A stretch of DNA of 36,277 nt, from positions 1 through 36,277 of the forward strand of contig DDRH01000003.1 of the NCBI GenBank assembly GCA_002343075.1, given 5' to 3'. This stretch comes from Phycisphaerales bacterium UBA2421 (GTDB taxonomy: Bacteria; Planctomycetota; Phycisphaerae; Tepidisphaerales; Tepidisphaeraceae). A program made the translations under genes and the position numbers. How positions within the stretch are numbered: position 1 is the stretch's first letter; every line of letters starts with the position of its first letter. The notes under the pieces were generated by a model. It worked only from the letters and a program-made list of their open reading frames with translations, was not told where the DNA came from and made no database searches. Shown piece after piece: positions 1-7,214 of the stretch.

Positions 1-48
1 ACTCTGTTGAGTCCGCCCGCTGCTCTGCGCCTGTTTATCAGTTGGTTT

Positions 49-1047
49 TTACTCGTCGAGCTTCACGCCCAGCCGGGTCATCAGGTCGTCGAACTGGTCG
101 AGGTTGGCATAGTGAATCACCAGGCTGCCCTTCCCCTTCGACTTCGGCTTGGCCTTCACCTGCACGCGCATGCCCAGCTCGCTGGCGACGCGCTTCTCAA
201 GGTCGGCCAGGTGCATGCTGTTGGCCGCAACCACCTTCTCGCGGTTGAGCGGCCGGCGGGGCGATCCGTTGATCAGTCGTTCGAGGTTCCGCGCGTTTAG
301 CCCCTGCGTCGCACATAGGTGGCCGAGGCGAAACTGCTCCTTCATATCCGTCACGCCCACCAGCAGCTTGGCATGCGTCAACGAAAGCTGACCGTCGCGC
401 ACCATATCCTGTACCTGCGTCTGCAGCTCGAGCAGCCGCATGAAGTTGGCGATCGTGCTGCGGTCCTCACCCAGCCGCCCTGCCAGCTCTGCCTGCGTCA
501 GGCCGAGTTCCTGCACCAGCGTTCGATACCCTGCCGCCCGGTCGATCGGGTTCAAATCTTCCCGCTGGATGTTCTCGACAAGTGCCATCTGGGCCTGCGT
601 GAAGACATCCACATCGCGGACGATAGCCAGGATCGTTTTCAGGCCTGCGAGCTTGCTTGCACGCCAACGGCGTTCGCCGGCGATCAACTGCGAGATGCCC
701 TCCGCCGTCCTGCGCACGAGCACGGGCTGAATAAGCCCGGTCCCCTTGATGCTGTCTGCCAACTCCTTCAGCGATGCGTCATTCATCCGGCGGCGGGGCT
801 GGTGCGGGTTGGGGACGATGCTATCGATCGGCAGTTCAAGCACCGCGCCCGGGGAAACCGACGATTGTTCCGCGCGGAACATTGGCGCAGCGCCACCCGA
901 ATCGCCCGCCGCGCGAGGGAGTGAACCCGACGGCGAGGCGGCCGGTTGCGAGTCGGCAACCGTCCGTTCAACCGGCGCATCCGAGACGTTGATCAAACTC
1001 GATAACCCTCGGCCAAGCCGACGGGGGGACGATTCTTGTTTAGACAT
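49..1047 (-). CDS. parB: Chromosome-partitioning protein ParB
   Basis: ParB binds parS sites, clamps and slides on DNA using CTP, and segregates the origin region with ParA. The 332-residue protein has the ParA-contact peptide LGRGLSSLI (residues 11-19), then a Ser/Pro/Ala-rich linker. The ParB/Spo0J core follows with the CTP-binding box GERRWRA (124-130), ENIQREDLNPID (158-169) and the parS-recognition HTH around 183-205. The C-terminal end is the dimerisation region. I chose the start at 1047 because GGAGGA precedes it at good spacing; an upstream in-frame start would lack this. A 16-bp parS-like palindrome lies inside the gene and encodes linker residues MFRAEQ, as Bacillus parS lies inside spo0J. 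No parA is in the window; the upstream neighbour is a terminase-like gene. The identification is secure. Confidence 0.96.
   Translation of the reverse strand: MSKQESSPRRLGRGLSSLINVSDAPVERTVADSQPAASPSGSLPRAAGDSGGAAPMFRAEQSSVSPGAVLELPIDSIVPNPHQPRRRMNDASLKELADSIKGTGLIQPVLVRRTAEGISQLIAGERRWRASKLAGLKTILAIVRDVDVFTQAQMALVENIQREDLNPIDRAAGYRTLVQELGLTQAELAGRLGEDRSTIANFMRLLELQTQVQDMVRDGQLSLTHAKLLVGVTDMKEQFRLGHLCATQGLNARNLERLINGSPRRPLNREKVVAANSMHLADLEKRVASELGMRVQVKAKPKSKGKGSLVIHYANLDQFDDLMTRLGVKLDE
866..881. promoter_or_regulatory. parS-like site 1, inside parB
   Basis: TGTTCCGCGCGGAACA is a perfect 16-bp palindrome. It matches the classical parS TGTTTCACGTGAAACA at 12 of 16 positions, and the four changes are symmetrical. 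The same 16-mer occurs three more times near 29.8 kb. Its place within parB is a common location for parS. That it binds ParB is inferred. Confidence 0.78.
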
Positions 1048-1222
1048 GATGCGTTCCTCCAGGAACAGTGTTGTAAGGCACAGGCGATCCTCGCCGTGCG
1101 TGAAACATATCGCAACACGCACTGCGGGGCAAAATCCGCCGAGGCCTACGCAGCCCCGGCAGCCCATGACGATGCCGGCGCTCCGTGGGCATCAGCGTCA
1201 CGGCGGGGCGTCGCAATAGTGA

Positions 1223-2833
1223 TTACATTTGTCTACACATGTAGCCTAGCCACCCGGCGCGCGCCCCGATCCCGCCGACCTTCAACCGGCGATCGATGTT
1301 GTTCACCAGAAAGTAGCGAAGGGCGTCGATCAGGTGGTCGTGTTGCCCATCCTTCACCGGCAACTCGCTCAACACCTCGCCGTCGGCATAGCGATACCCT
1401 TTCAAAGCCGCGATCAGGCGGACGCAGCGCGGGTGAACAAACAGCCGGGGTTTCCCGGCGGCGGGGCGAAGCGCGGCGCGGATCGCCTCCAGTCCGTCGA
1501 CAATCCGGGTCGCACGAAAACGAACCCGATACCCCGCGCGCCGCAGCGCCGCCACGTTGCTGTCTGCCGTCTGGTCGTTTCGGCCCGCGCCGGCAGGGTC
1601 GCACGCCACCCAGCTTACCGTCCCATAACCTCTTGACTGTATTTGCTTCAAATGCACATCAAGCGTCTGTTGTGTTTGCACATATTCGTCAACCACATGC
1701 ACCCCCGCCGAGGCGCCATAGCCGGTTGCGCGAATGAACAGGCAGACAAACGGATTGGCAAACCCGAAATCGATCGCAAGACAGAGTTGGGCAGGCGCCG
1801 AGGGGCTAATGGTGATCTGCGAATTCTGCCCGGTGCCTGACGCAGGCGACGGTTGATTGATCGCTTCCACCACATGCACCGCCTCGTCGAACGTCGGAAA
1901 CACGCAGCCGCGCACGCTGGGCCGCTTGCACAGCATTTCTGCATTCCAGCAGTCCTCGCTGACGCGCTGCTTCATGGCGATCGCATCGTCGATGGGGATG
2001 AACCCGTTGCACCGCGACTTGGCCAGCCCGCGGCACTCGTTCCAGAGCGGGCAGGTCTTGCAGTCACGGTCGGGTTCGCACTTCTGTAGCACTTCCATTA
2101 AACACCACCGAATCACCCGGGGCGAGTGATTCTTCGCCGCGGCGTCAAGGATTTTCTGCATCAGCCCGAAAGGGCGATGGTGTGTGGATAGCGCCTCGAT
2201 CGTGCCGTTGACGCGGTGGGCGATGCGCGGTCGGCAGTGCGCCGACGCTGCAGTTGCGACATCCGAGTGCTCGCCCATGTTCTGGACATTGTCCATTGAC
2301 AACTGCCCGCTGCGCGTGACGAGTTGGGCGGCCTCCCACACATCGGGGTCGAACAGCTCCACTTCATCGCAGCGCAGCTTCTGCACGCGCAGCCCGCGCA
2401 CCGCCCGCTGCGACTGCGTAAGCACGCTGGCGTTGCTGCGGCTTCGGAGTCGCAGGCGCTTTCCGGTGCTTCGTGGTTTGAGGATGAGGTCACCGGCGAG
2501 CTGTTCGATATCGGGCACGAGGTGTTCCCATGTGCGTAGCGACTGCTCGAAGCTCCCGCCGAGAATGCGGACGGAAACGCCCGGCTTGTGAAGCAGGTCG
2601 AGGAGTGTCGCCAGCGCAGCCAGCCGGGTTTTTCCTCCGCCGCGCGGGGCGTGGATGATGAGGTCCGTCGCCGGCTCGAAGTAGGACGCGCAGAGGTAGT
2701 CAAACGGCGCATCATGGTGCGCGCAGACCGGCACCCGAGGCAGGTCCAGCGAGGTGAAGCAGCGCACCCAGTCGTGCAGTTCATCGGGCGTGCGGCAGGG
2801 GGCCAACAGCAGATGTTTCCAGTGGCTTCTCAT
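1223..2833 (-). CDS. Terminase large subunit-like ATPase/nuclease
   Basis: Phage terminase large subunits pump DNA with an N-terminal ATPase and cut it with a C-terminal RNase H-fold nuclease. Both halves are visible in this 536-residue protein. The ATPase has Walker A APRGGGKT (62-69) and Walker B LRCDEVELF with D156/E157. The nuclease has acidic residues in AIDFG (D355), ACDPAG (D412) and GQHDHLID (D499/D503). Between them is a Cys cluster (C252, C258, C261, C267, C275) that could hold zinc or an Fe-S cluster. The start at 2833 has AAGGAG before it. A small HTH gene lies 56 bp upstream, in the usual small/large subunit order. No portal, protease or capsid gene is present, so a role in virion packaging is not supported here; a domesticated or satellite-like role is an inference. 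Confidence 0.85.
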   Translation of the reverse strand: MRSHWKHLLLAPCRTPDELHDWVRCFTSLDLPRVPVCAHHDAPFDYLCASYFEPATDLIIHAPRGGGKTRLAALATLLDLLHKPGVSVRILGGSFEQSLRTWEHLVPDIEQLAGDLILKPRSTGKRLRLRSRSNASVLTQSQRAVRGLRVQKLRCDEVELFDPDVWEAAQLVTRSGQLSMDNVQNMGEHSDVATAASAHCRPRIAHRVNGTIEALSTHHRPFGLMQKILDAAAKNHSPRVIRWCLMEVLQKCEPDRDCKTCPLWNECRGLAKSRCNGFIPIDDAIAMKQRVSEDCWNAEMLCKRPSVRGCVFPTFDEAVHVVEAINQPSPASGTGQNSQITISPSAPAQLCLAIDFGFANPFVCLFIRATGYGASAGVHVVDEYVQTQQTLDVHLKQIQSRGYGTVSWVACDPAGAGRNDQTADSNVAALRRAGYRVRFRATRIVDGLEAIRAALRPAAGKPRLFVHPRCVRLIAALKGYRYADGEVLSELPVKDGQHDHLIDALRYFLVNNIDRRLKVGGIGARAGWLGYMCRQM

Positions 2834-2889
2834 GTTGCTCCTTGTTCAGTGTCTTTGAAGGTTGATGGCACCGGGTGGATGGAGTGGCG

Positions 2890-3354
2890 TTATGGTTCCT
2901 CCGCCTGTCGCGCCGCGCCGAGCATGCGTTCGAGGATGGCGATGCGCTGTGCCTTGGTGAGATTGTGTGACACGCCGGCATCGGCACGGGCTTCGGCGGT
3001 GCGCTCGGCCTGTTGTTCGGCGGCAGCCTGCCGGGCTTCTTGCGTGCGTGCGAGCTTGATGAGATCGCCGCAGACCTTGCGCGACAGCTCCTTGAAGGTG
3101 TCGTCGGTGCCGGCGACAAAGGCGCGCACCTGCTCCGCCGCCGCCAGCGCGGCGCGTTGCACCTCCAGCTCGCGCCGGGTGGCCATTCCGCCGCACATGC
3201 GCTTTCGAAGCCGCTGAAACGTGCGCGTGGTGTAGAGACGCGCGAGATCCTGCTGGGTGAGTCCCGACCGGGTTAGAAACGCATCGAGCGACTCGCGAAT
3301 GTCCCACGACTTGTCGAAGAAATGTCGCATTCTGTCTTTATCCTGCTGATCCAT
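2890..3354 (-). CDS. Small HTH protein, terminase small subunit-like
   Basis: This is a 154-residue basic helical protein. An HTH-like segment containing SGLTQQDLARLY lies near residues 30-41. A long Ala/Gln/Glu-rich helix, probably coiled coil, covers about 60-125, and a final helix (NLTKAQRIAILERML) follows. Terminase small subunits have this layout: HTH DNA binding followed by an oligomerising helix. The assignment rests mainly on that and on the position directly before the terminase-like gene; the sequence alone does not prove it. The start at 3354 has AAAGGAG at ideal spacing; longer in-frame readings upstream have no ribosome-binding site. It could instead be a general HTH regulator of the module. 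Confidence 0.7.
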   Translation of the reverse strand: MDQQDKDRMRHFFDKSWDIRESLDAFLTRSGLTQQDLARLYTTRTFQRLRKRMCGGMATRRELEVQRAALAAAEQVRAFVAGTDDTFKELSRKVCGDLIKLARTQEARQAAAEQQAERTAEARADAGVSHNLTKAQRIAILERMLGAARQAEEP

Positions 3355-3422
3355 GACAAGGCTCCTTTCGGTTGTGACTGATGGAAACACGATAGAACAA
3401 TGCTGAAAGCCGGTATGCCCTG

Positions 3423-4061
3423 TCACCCGGTGTTGGAGTGGGCCAGGGCTGCTTCTGCCCGCACGCAGGAAACGACCGAGCCGACCACAGGCAGCCGATC
3501 GATCCACTTGTCGAACAGGTAGAACGCCGGTGTCATCCTGCTGTCGGCTGTGCCACCTGCTGCGAGGGTTGGCGCGCGATTGGGTGCGTCTCTGGGATTG
3601 CCCGTCGGCGGGGGACGTTCGATGCGTTTCATGCCGGCGCGGTCGAAGAGCGGGTGTAGCCGGGCCATCATGGCAGTGGCTTCGATGTAGCGCGTGGGGC
3701 ACCGGAGAATCAGGGCGCGCACGAGTCGACTGCTCAGCCCGATGCCCCGGAAGGTGGGGTGAACGATAACGCGGGCGATCGTGCGGACATTGGCATTGGC
3801 AAACCGCATGCGATCGCCGGCGCGCAGGTCGGCGATGCCCAGCGCGTGGTAACGAACGCGGTGAAACGCCGTCGGCCAGGCCAACACCGCGACCCCGACG
3901 CAGCGCGCCGGGCACCCGGGCAGTTGGTGCCAGGCCGCGATCACGTCACAGGGAACGCGCGGATCGCCCGGCCGGTAGTGAAACCGGCGAAGGGTTTTGT
4001 ATTCATTAAACTTCGCCGGCGCGACGTAGATTCGCCCGGGAATCGGGCACTGGATGATCAT
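3423..4061 (-). CDS. GNAT-fold acyltransferase, Mom-like / COG2401-type half
   Basis: This 212-residue protein has a GNAT acyl-CoA-binding signature: ARVIVHPTFRGIGLSSRLV (97-114), whose R-G-I-G loop would hold pyrophosphate. It is followed by IEATAMMARLHPLFDRAGM, the usual C-terminal GNAT strand and helix. The N-terminus has RRFHYRPGDP (25-34), a motif that resembles the HY motif of Mom-type GNATs; Mom modifies adenine in phage Mu. An ABC-type ATPase is encoded by the next gene of the same strand, so the two may be separate halves of what COG2401 proteins carry fused. The start at 4061 follows GGAGG. About 60 C-terminal residues beyond the GNAT core are unassigned. GNAT membership is likely; the substrate (DNA, protein or other) is unknown. 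Confidence 0.75.
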   Translation of the reverse strand: MIIQCPIPGRIYVAPAKFNEYKTLRRFHYRPGDPRVPCDVIAAWHQLPGCPARCVGVAVLAWPTAFHRVRYHALGIADLRAGDRMRFANANVRTIARVIVHPTFRGIGLSSRLVRALILRCPTRYIEATAMMARLHPLFDRAGMKRIERPPPTGNPRDAPNRAPTLAAGGTADSRMTPAFYLFDKWIDRLPVVGSVVSCVRAEAALAHSNTG

Positions 4062-4157
4062 GAAGCCTCCATTTATTGAGAAGACGGTGGAATTCGTGTA
4101 AGTGATGGCCCTGACTGACTTTGCCTGCCGTCCCCCGCCCGGCTGGTGGACTTTGCG

Positions 4158-4163
4158 TACAAT
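4158..4163 (+). promoter_or_regulatory. Candidate -10 box (TACAAT)
   Basis: TACAAT lies 57 nt before the zinc-ribbon gene at 4221. I see no good -35 at 16-18 bp, so this is a weak call supported mainly by the same hexamer before other genes in the window. Confidence 0.3.
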
Positions 4164-4220
4164 CCGGCCAGATGGGCATGTCGAGCGGTTGCTAAAACAG
4201 GGAATGGTTGCTGCACAGCC

Positions 4221-4892
4221 ATGAGTGCGCCTGATACAGACATCATTTTGTGTCCCGACTGCGGCGGGGTGGTGGGGGCTACCGAGGTCACCGTGCAAGG
4301 TGCGCCATGCACCTGCTTTGCCGATGCGCCAAAAGCCCGACGAACGCCCGCTTTCCCAACCACGCCAGCCGACGACATGCCTTCCAGCGGCGCACTCGGC
4401 TCAATCTCGCTCTCCGATGAACCCGGCAGCGCGGCGGGCGACGAGGAAGACGCCATTGCTTCGCGGCAGAAACCCGACTCCTCCGACACCGCGCAATCAG
4501 AAGCCATCGTCCCCGAGGCCGCGACGCAGACCGAGAAGCGTTGCGTGCTCTGCGACAAAAACGTCTCAGGACACCGCCGATTGAAAGACAGCCGGGGATA
4601 CATCTGCCTCGACTGCGCCAAGAGAGAACAATCCGAAGGCAAACCCAAGGGCGTTAAATGTCCGAAGTGTTTCCGGGTGGTGAAGCGCGAATCGCTTGGT
4701 AAGTTTGATGGCCGACTAATGTGCCAGCGCTGCCTGCGCGAGGCGCGCGAGGTCACCAAGCCGGGCAGCAAGCGATTCCGGAAAATCGATGGCAAACACT
4801 TCGAGGAGCACAGCAAGACGCAGCTATATGTGCTCGGCGGGGTGGCGGTTGTGCTGGCGATTGTCATTTTGATTGGGTGGTTGAAGTCGTAA
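4221..4892 (+). CDS. Zinc-ribbon protein with C-terminal membrane anchor
   Basis: This is a 223-residue protein of unknown function. It begins with a CPDCGG ribbon paired with a later C-x-C (about residues 12-32). A low-complexity acidic/Pro linker follows. Two more treble-Cys units come next: CVLCDKN...CLDCAK and CPKCF...CQRC. The last 20 residues are a single hydrophobic helix (VLGGVAVVLAIVILIGWL) ending in KS, so the ribbons should face the cytoplasm on a tail-anchored protein. The start is placed at the ATG of MSAPDTD; an upstream ATG at 4146 would add 25 unconvincing residues, and neither has a strong ribosome-binding site. It is the only plus-strand gene in an otherwise minus-strand run. 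Its 3' end overlaps the convergent ABC ATPase gene by 29 bp. Confidence 0.8.
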   Translation: MSAPDTDIILCPDCGGVVGATEVTVQGAPCTCFADAPKARRTPAFPTTPADDMPSSGALGSISLSDEPGSAAGDEEDAIASRQKPDSSDTAQSEAIVPEAATQTEKRCVLCDKNVSGHRRLKDSRGYICLDCAKREQSEGKPKGVKCPKCFRVVKRESLGKFDGRLMCQRCLREAREVTKPGSKRFRKIDGKHFEEHSKTQLYVLGGVAVVLAIVILIGWLKS

Positions 4893-5517
4893 CAGCGATC
4901 GTCCCGAAGTCGCACCGCGCGATGATGTCGGGAGCCAGCGCGCCGGCAAGCGACTCGCGGCCGGTGGCGAGGATCATTGCAATTCCACTTTTTACATCGA
5001 CGGCACGGCGAATCGTCATGGCCACCGTGGCGGCGGTGACGTCATCCAGCGGCGCGGCAAACTCGTCGCACACCAGCAGGCACCCGGCCCGCTCCCGCTG
5101 CGCCCGCTCCAGCCCCATCGCGACGCGCAGGCGAAAATGCTGCCCTTCACTCAGGAATCGGGCACTTTTCAACAACAGCGACGCCTCGGCCAACCCCACG
5201 CCGGCAAGCAGGTGCATCGCATCGCGAAGCTCGGAATGTCGCAGACAGTTAATCAGCGCGCGATTGGGCGCGGACAACAATGCAAGATCGATCCACGGGC
5301 GAGCGTCATCCAATTTTGCTGCCTGTTTGTGAATCGCGCGGAGCAGTGTCGTCTTGCCAGAACCGCTCGGGCCGGTCAGAAGCAGGATTTGCCCCGCCGC
5401 CGGCAAAGGGCACGTCGGCGGCGCCGCATGGAGCGCGGGCCGGAACATCGGCCGGGGCGAACGGTCCAGCTCGAACCAGTTGCGTACTGCGGCGATTCGC
5501 ATTCGGTCGGTGTTCAT
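4864..5517 (-). CDS. ABC-type ATPase (non-transporter, COG2401-like half)
   Basis: This 217-residue soluble ABC ATPase has Walker A GPSGSGKTT (49-57), signature LSEGQ (123-127), Walker B CLLVCDEF (146-153) with catalytic E152, and D-loop PLD. The usual switch His is replaced: the segment reads ILATGRESL where ATH is expected. There is no membrane partner nearby, so transport is unlikely. In COG2401 proteins an ABC ATPase is fused to a GNAT domain; here a GNAT gene follows on the same strand after the intervening zinc-ribbon gene. The start at 5517 has AAAGGAG upstream. The 3' end overlaps the convergent zinc-ribbon gene by 29 bp. The fold is certain; the function is unknown. Confidence 0.85.
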   Translation of the reverse strand: MNTDRMRIAAVRNWFELDRSPRPMFRPALHAAPPTCPLPAAGQILLLTGPSGSGKTTLLRAIHKQAAKLDDARPWIDLALLSAPNRALINCLRHSELRDAMHLLAGVGLAEASLLLKSARFLSEGQHFRLRVAMGLERAQRERAGCLLVCDEFAAPLDDVTAATVAMTIRRAVDVKSGIAMILATGRESLAGALAPDIIARCDFGTIAVTTSTTQSK

Positions 5518-5597
5518 CCTTCCCGCTCCTTTCAGAGTGCCGCGATTCGCGCGGCGGCTACTTACTATGCATATGCAATCGTAGCGATAACAGTTAC

Positions 5598-6056
5598 TTA
5601 CGACGGCAGTTGTCCGGTCTTCCCGCGATACCACCCGATGACGGTTGCACGCCGGCGATGCACTTCGAACGCACTCAGCCCGAGCGACTTGGCCAGGGCA
5701 GAAGCGCTCGTTCGCGAGACATGGGCGCGGACTGCGATGGTTCGTTCGAGATCGGTCAGGGCGTCACCCGCGTCGAGGACAACCGAGACATAGCGCGACA
5801 TCACCCGCCGGAGCAGCACACGGGCGCGCCGGCTGACCGTGCCGGGGTCCAGTTGAAGCAGTTCTGCGGCGCGGCGGACGGGCATCATATCGAGGCAGAT
5901 GAGTTCGAGGATGAGCCGGTCGTGCCGGGCCAGGAGCGCTGCGCGGGCGCGGAGCGTCTGCCGGGCCGACGCGCGGCAGTCGGCCATTTCCCGGCTGCGG
6001 GCGCGGTGGTCATCGTCGGTCCACCGCTGAATGTTGAGAGGATTGAGGGTGATCAT
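5598..6056 (-). CDS. Sigma-region-4-like HTH DNA-binding protein
   Basis: This 152-residue Arg-rich protein has an HTH (about residues 47-85: LILELICLDMMPVRRAAELLQLDPGTVSRRARVLL) like region 4 of sigma-70 family factors. A second HTH-like stretch lies near 107-138 (SASALAKSLGLSAFEVHRR). No sigma region 2 is visible, so it is more likely a regulator than a full sigma factor. The start at 6056 follows GGAGGCC. A longer in-frame start at 6152 would begin only about 7 nt after the predicted transcription start. It is the first gene of the minus-strand run towards the terminase and lies directly behind a strong promoter, so it may control the module. That role is inferred. Confidence 0.75.
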   Translation of the reverse strand: MITLNPLNIQRWTDDDHRARSREMADCRASARQTLRARAALLARHDRLILELICLDMMPVRRAAELLQLDPGTVSRRARVLLRRVMSRYVSVVLDAGDALTDLERTIAVRAHVSRTSASALAKSLGLSAFEVHRRRATVIGWYRGKTGQLPS

Positions 6057-6165
6057 CAGAGGCCTCCGAAGTATCCACAGCCCCGACTCGCCGACCCGCC
6101 GACCCGCAGAGGGTGGGAAGGCATTACGAGGCCCGAAAAGTTCGATACTCATAAAACATTGGTGA

Positions 6166-6194
6166 GTTATAGGCTTTTGTTAGGTGTTTGTCAA
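6166..6194 (-). promoter_or_regulatory. Near-consensus sigma-70 promoter for the HTH/ABC module
   Basis: On the minus strand, TTGACA (6194-6189) and TATAAC (6171-6166) are separated by exactly 17 bp in an AT-rich gap. The transcription start would be near 6159, about 100 nt before the HTH start codon. It is the best promoter in the window. Confidence 0.8.
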
Positions 6195-6356
6195 GTGAAA
6201 TCTTCCCTTCTCAGTAATTTATAAACATCTATCGATAATATACTTACAACCGCAGTACTAACCTTTTGCAAACAAATTCTGGTGAACACAGTTGCCCGGC
6301 TGCGAAAGGTGTGGATTCTTGACGCTTCTCGGTGTCGCGCCGATCATGCCCGGAAT

Positions 6357-7151
6357 ATGAGCAATGCCGTGTTTCTCCAGCACGCCCCGCACCTGAGTCC
6401 CGGGCGATTCATTCCGATCTTTCGCGACTTCGGAATTCCATGCGAAGTCCGTCATGTCTACAAAGGTGATGAAATACCGACTGACCTGGAATCGATCCGC
6501 ATCCTCGTTTCGCTCGGCGGGCCGATGCGCGTCGCCGACGTGGGTTCGGACAAGCATCCTTATCTGGCGAACGAAGTGGCACTGCTGAAGCGGCTGGTCG
6601 ATGCCGACAGGCCGGTGCTCGGAATCGCCCTGGGCGCGCAGCTACTGGCGCACGCCGCCGGGGCGAAGGTCTATCCGAATGTCGCCGGCCCCGAAGGAGC
6701 GGCTTCACCGGCCCCCGAGTTTGGCTGGGCACCGGTAACGTTCCCATTTCCCGGCGGCACCGAGCCGATGGTCTATGGGATGATGGACGGCGCGCCGATG
6801 TTTCACTGGCATCATGACACGTTTGACCTACCCAAGCTCCCCCCGCCGGCCAACCTTCCCCCCAACGCGCCGGCGCCACCGCCGGGCAATGCGCTGCTTA
6901 GTTCGAGCAGGCTATGCAAGGTGCAGGCGTTTCGGTTTAAGACGCAGCTTTTCGGATTTCAATATCATTTCGAGATGACGCGGCCGGACATTGAAGCGAT
7001 GCTATCGGCCGATGGCGCGGCGGCACAGCAGGCGCTCGGTGGCGAGGGTGTGGCGCAGATTCGGGCTGACACGGAAAAGCACTACCCACGCTACGCACGC
7101 CTCGGCGATAAGCTCGTGCAGAACGTGGTGCAGTTTCTGAAGCAGTATTGA
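6357..7151 (+). CDS. Class I glutamine amidotransferase homologue, catalytic Cys replaced
   Basis: This 264-residue protein has the layout of GuaA-like class I amidotransferases (COG0518). It has SLGGPM (52-57), a nucleophile-elbow region VLGIALGAQLLA, the HWHHDTFDLP segment (150-159) and FQYHFE (201-206), which provides His204 and Glu206. The nucleophile position is Ala91 (codon GCC), where active enzymes have Cys. It should therefore be unable to hydrolyse glutamine and may be a ligand-binding or regulatory relative. A Pro-rich insertion (about 162-177) follows the HWHHD segment. The start at 6357 gives the expected N-terminus; a 25-residue extension from 6282 lacks family character. A membrane-protein gene follows 63 bp downstream. 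Confidence 0.85.
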   Translation: MSNAVFLQHAPHLSPGRFIPIFRDFGIPCEVRHVYKGDEIPTDLESIRILVSLGGPMRVADVGSDKHPYLANEVALLKRLVDADRPVLGIALGAQLLAHAAGAKVYPNVAGPEGAASPAPEFGWAPVTFPFPGGTEPMVYGMMDGAPMFHWHHDTFDLPKLPPPANLPPNAPAPPPGNALLSSSRLCKVQAFRFKTQLFGFQYHFEMTRPDIEAMLSADGAAAQQALGGEGVAQIRADTEKHYPRYARLGDKLVQNVVQFLKQY

Positions 7152-7214
7152 TTTGGCAAATGAGAGTTCGGCAACGCGGCTTCGCCTGGGGGCGCGTGTT
7201 GCTGTTGAAAAGAG

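Noticed and set aside
1095..1110. parS half-site (TGTTTCACG on the minus strand) upstream of parB
   Set aside because: Only one half matches; the other half is unrelated, and the exact palindrome is inside parB.
1036..1737. Plus-strand 233-residue frame opposite parB and the terminase-like gene
   Set aside because: Arg/Pro-rich shadow of the terminase gene with no motif; GC-rich antisense frames are common here.
4073..4915. Minus-strand 280-residue frame opposite the zinc-ribbon gene
   Set aside because: The plus strand has clear Cys ribbons and a membrane helix; the opposite frame has Ser/Pro/Arg composition and no ribosome-binding site.
1223..6056. Prophage
   Set aside because: No portal, capsid, tail, lysis or integrase gene, and housekeeping-type genes follow on both sides.
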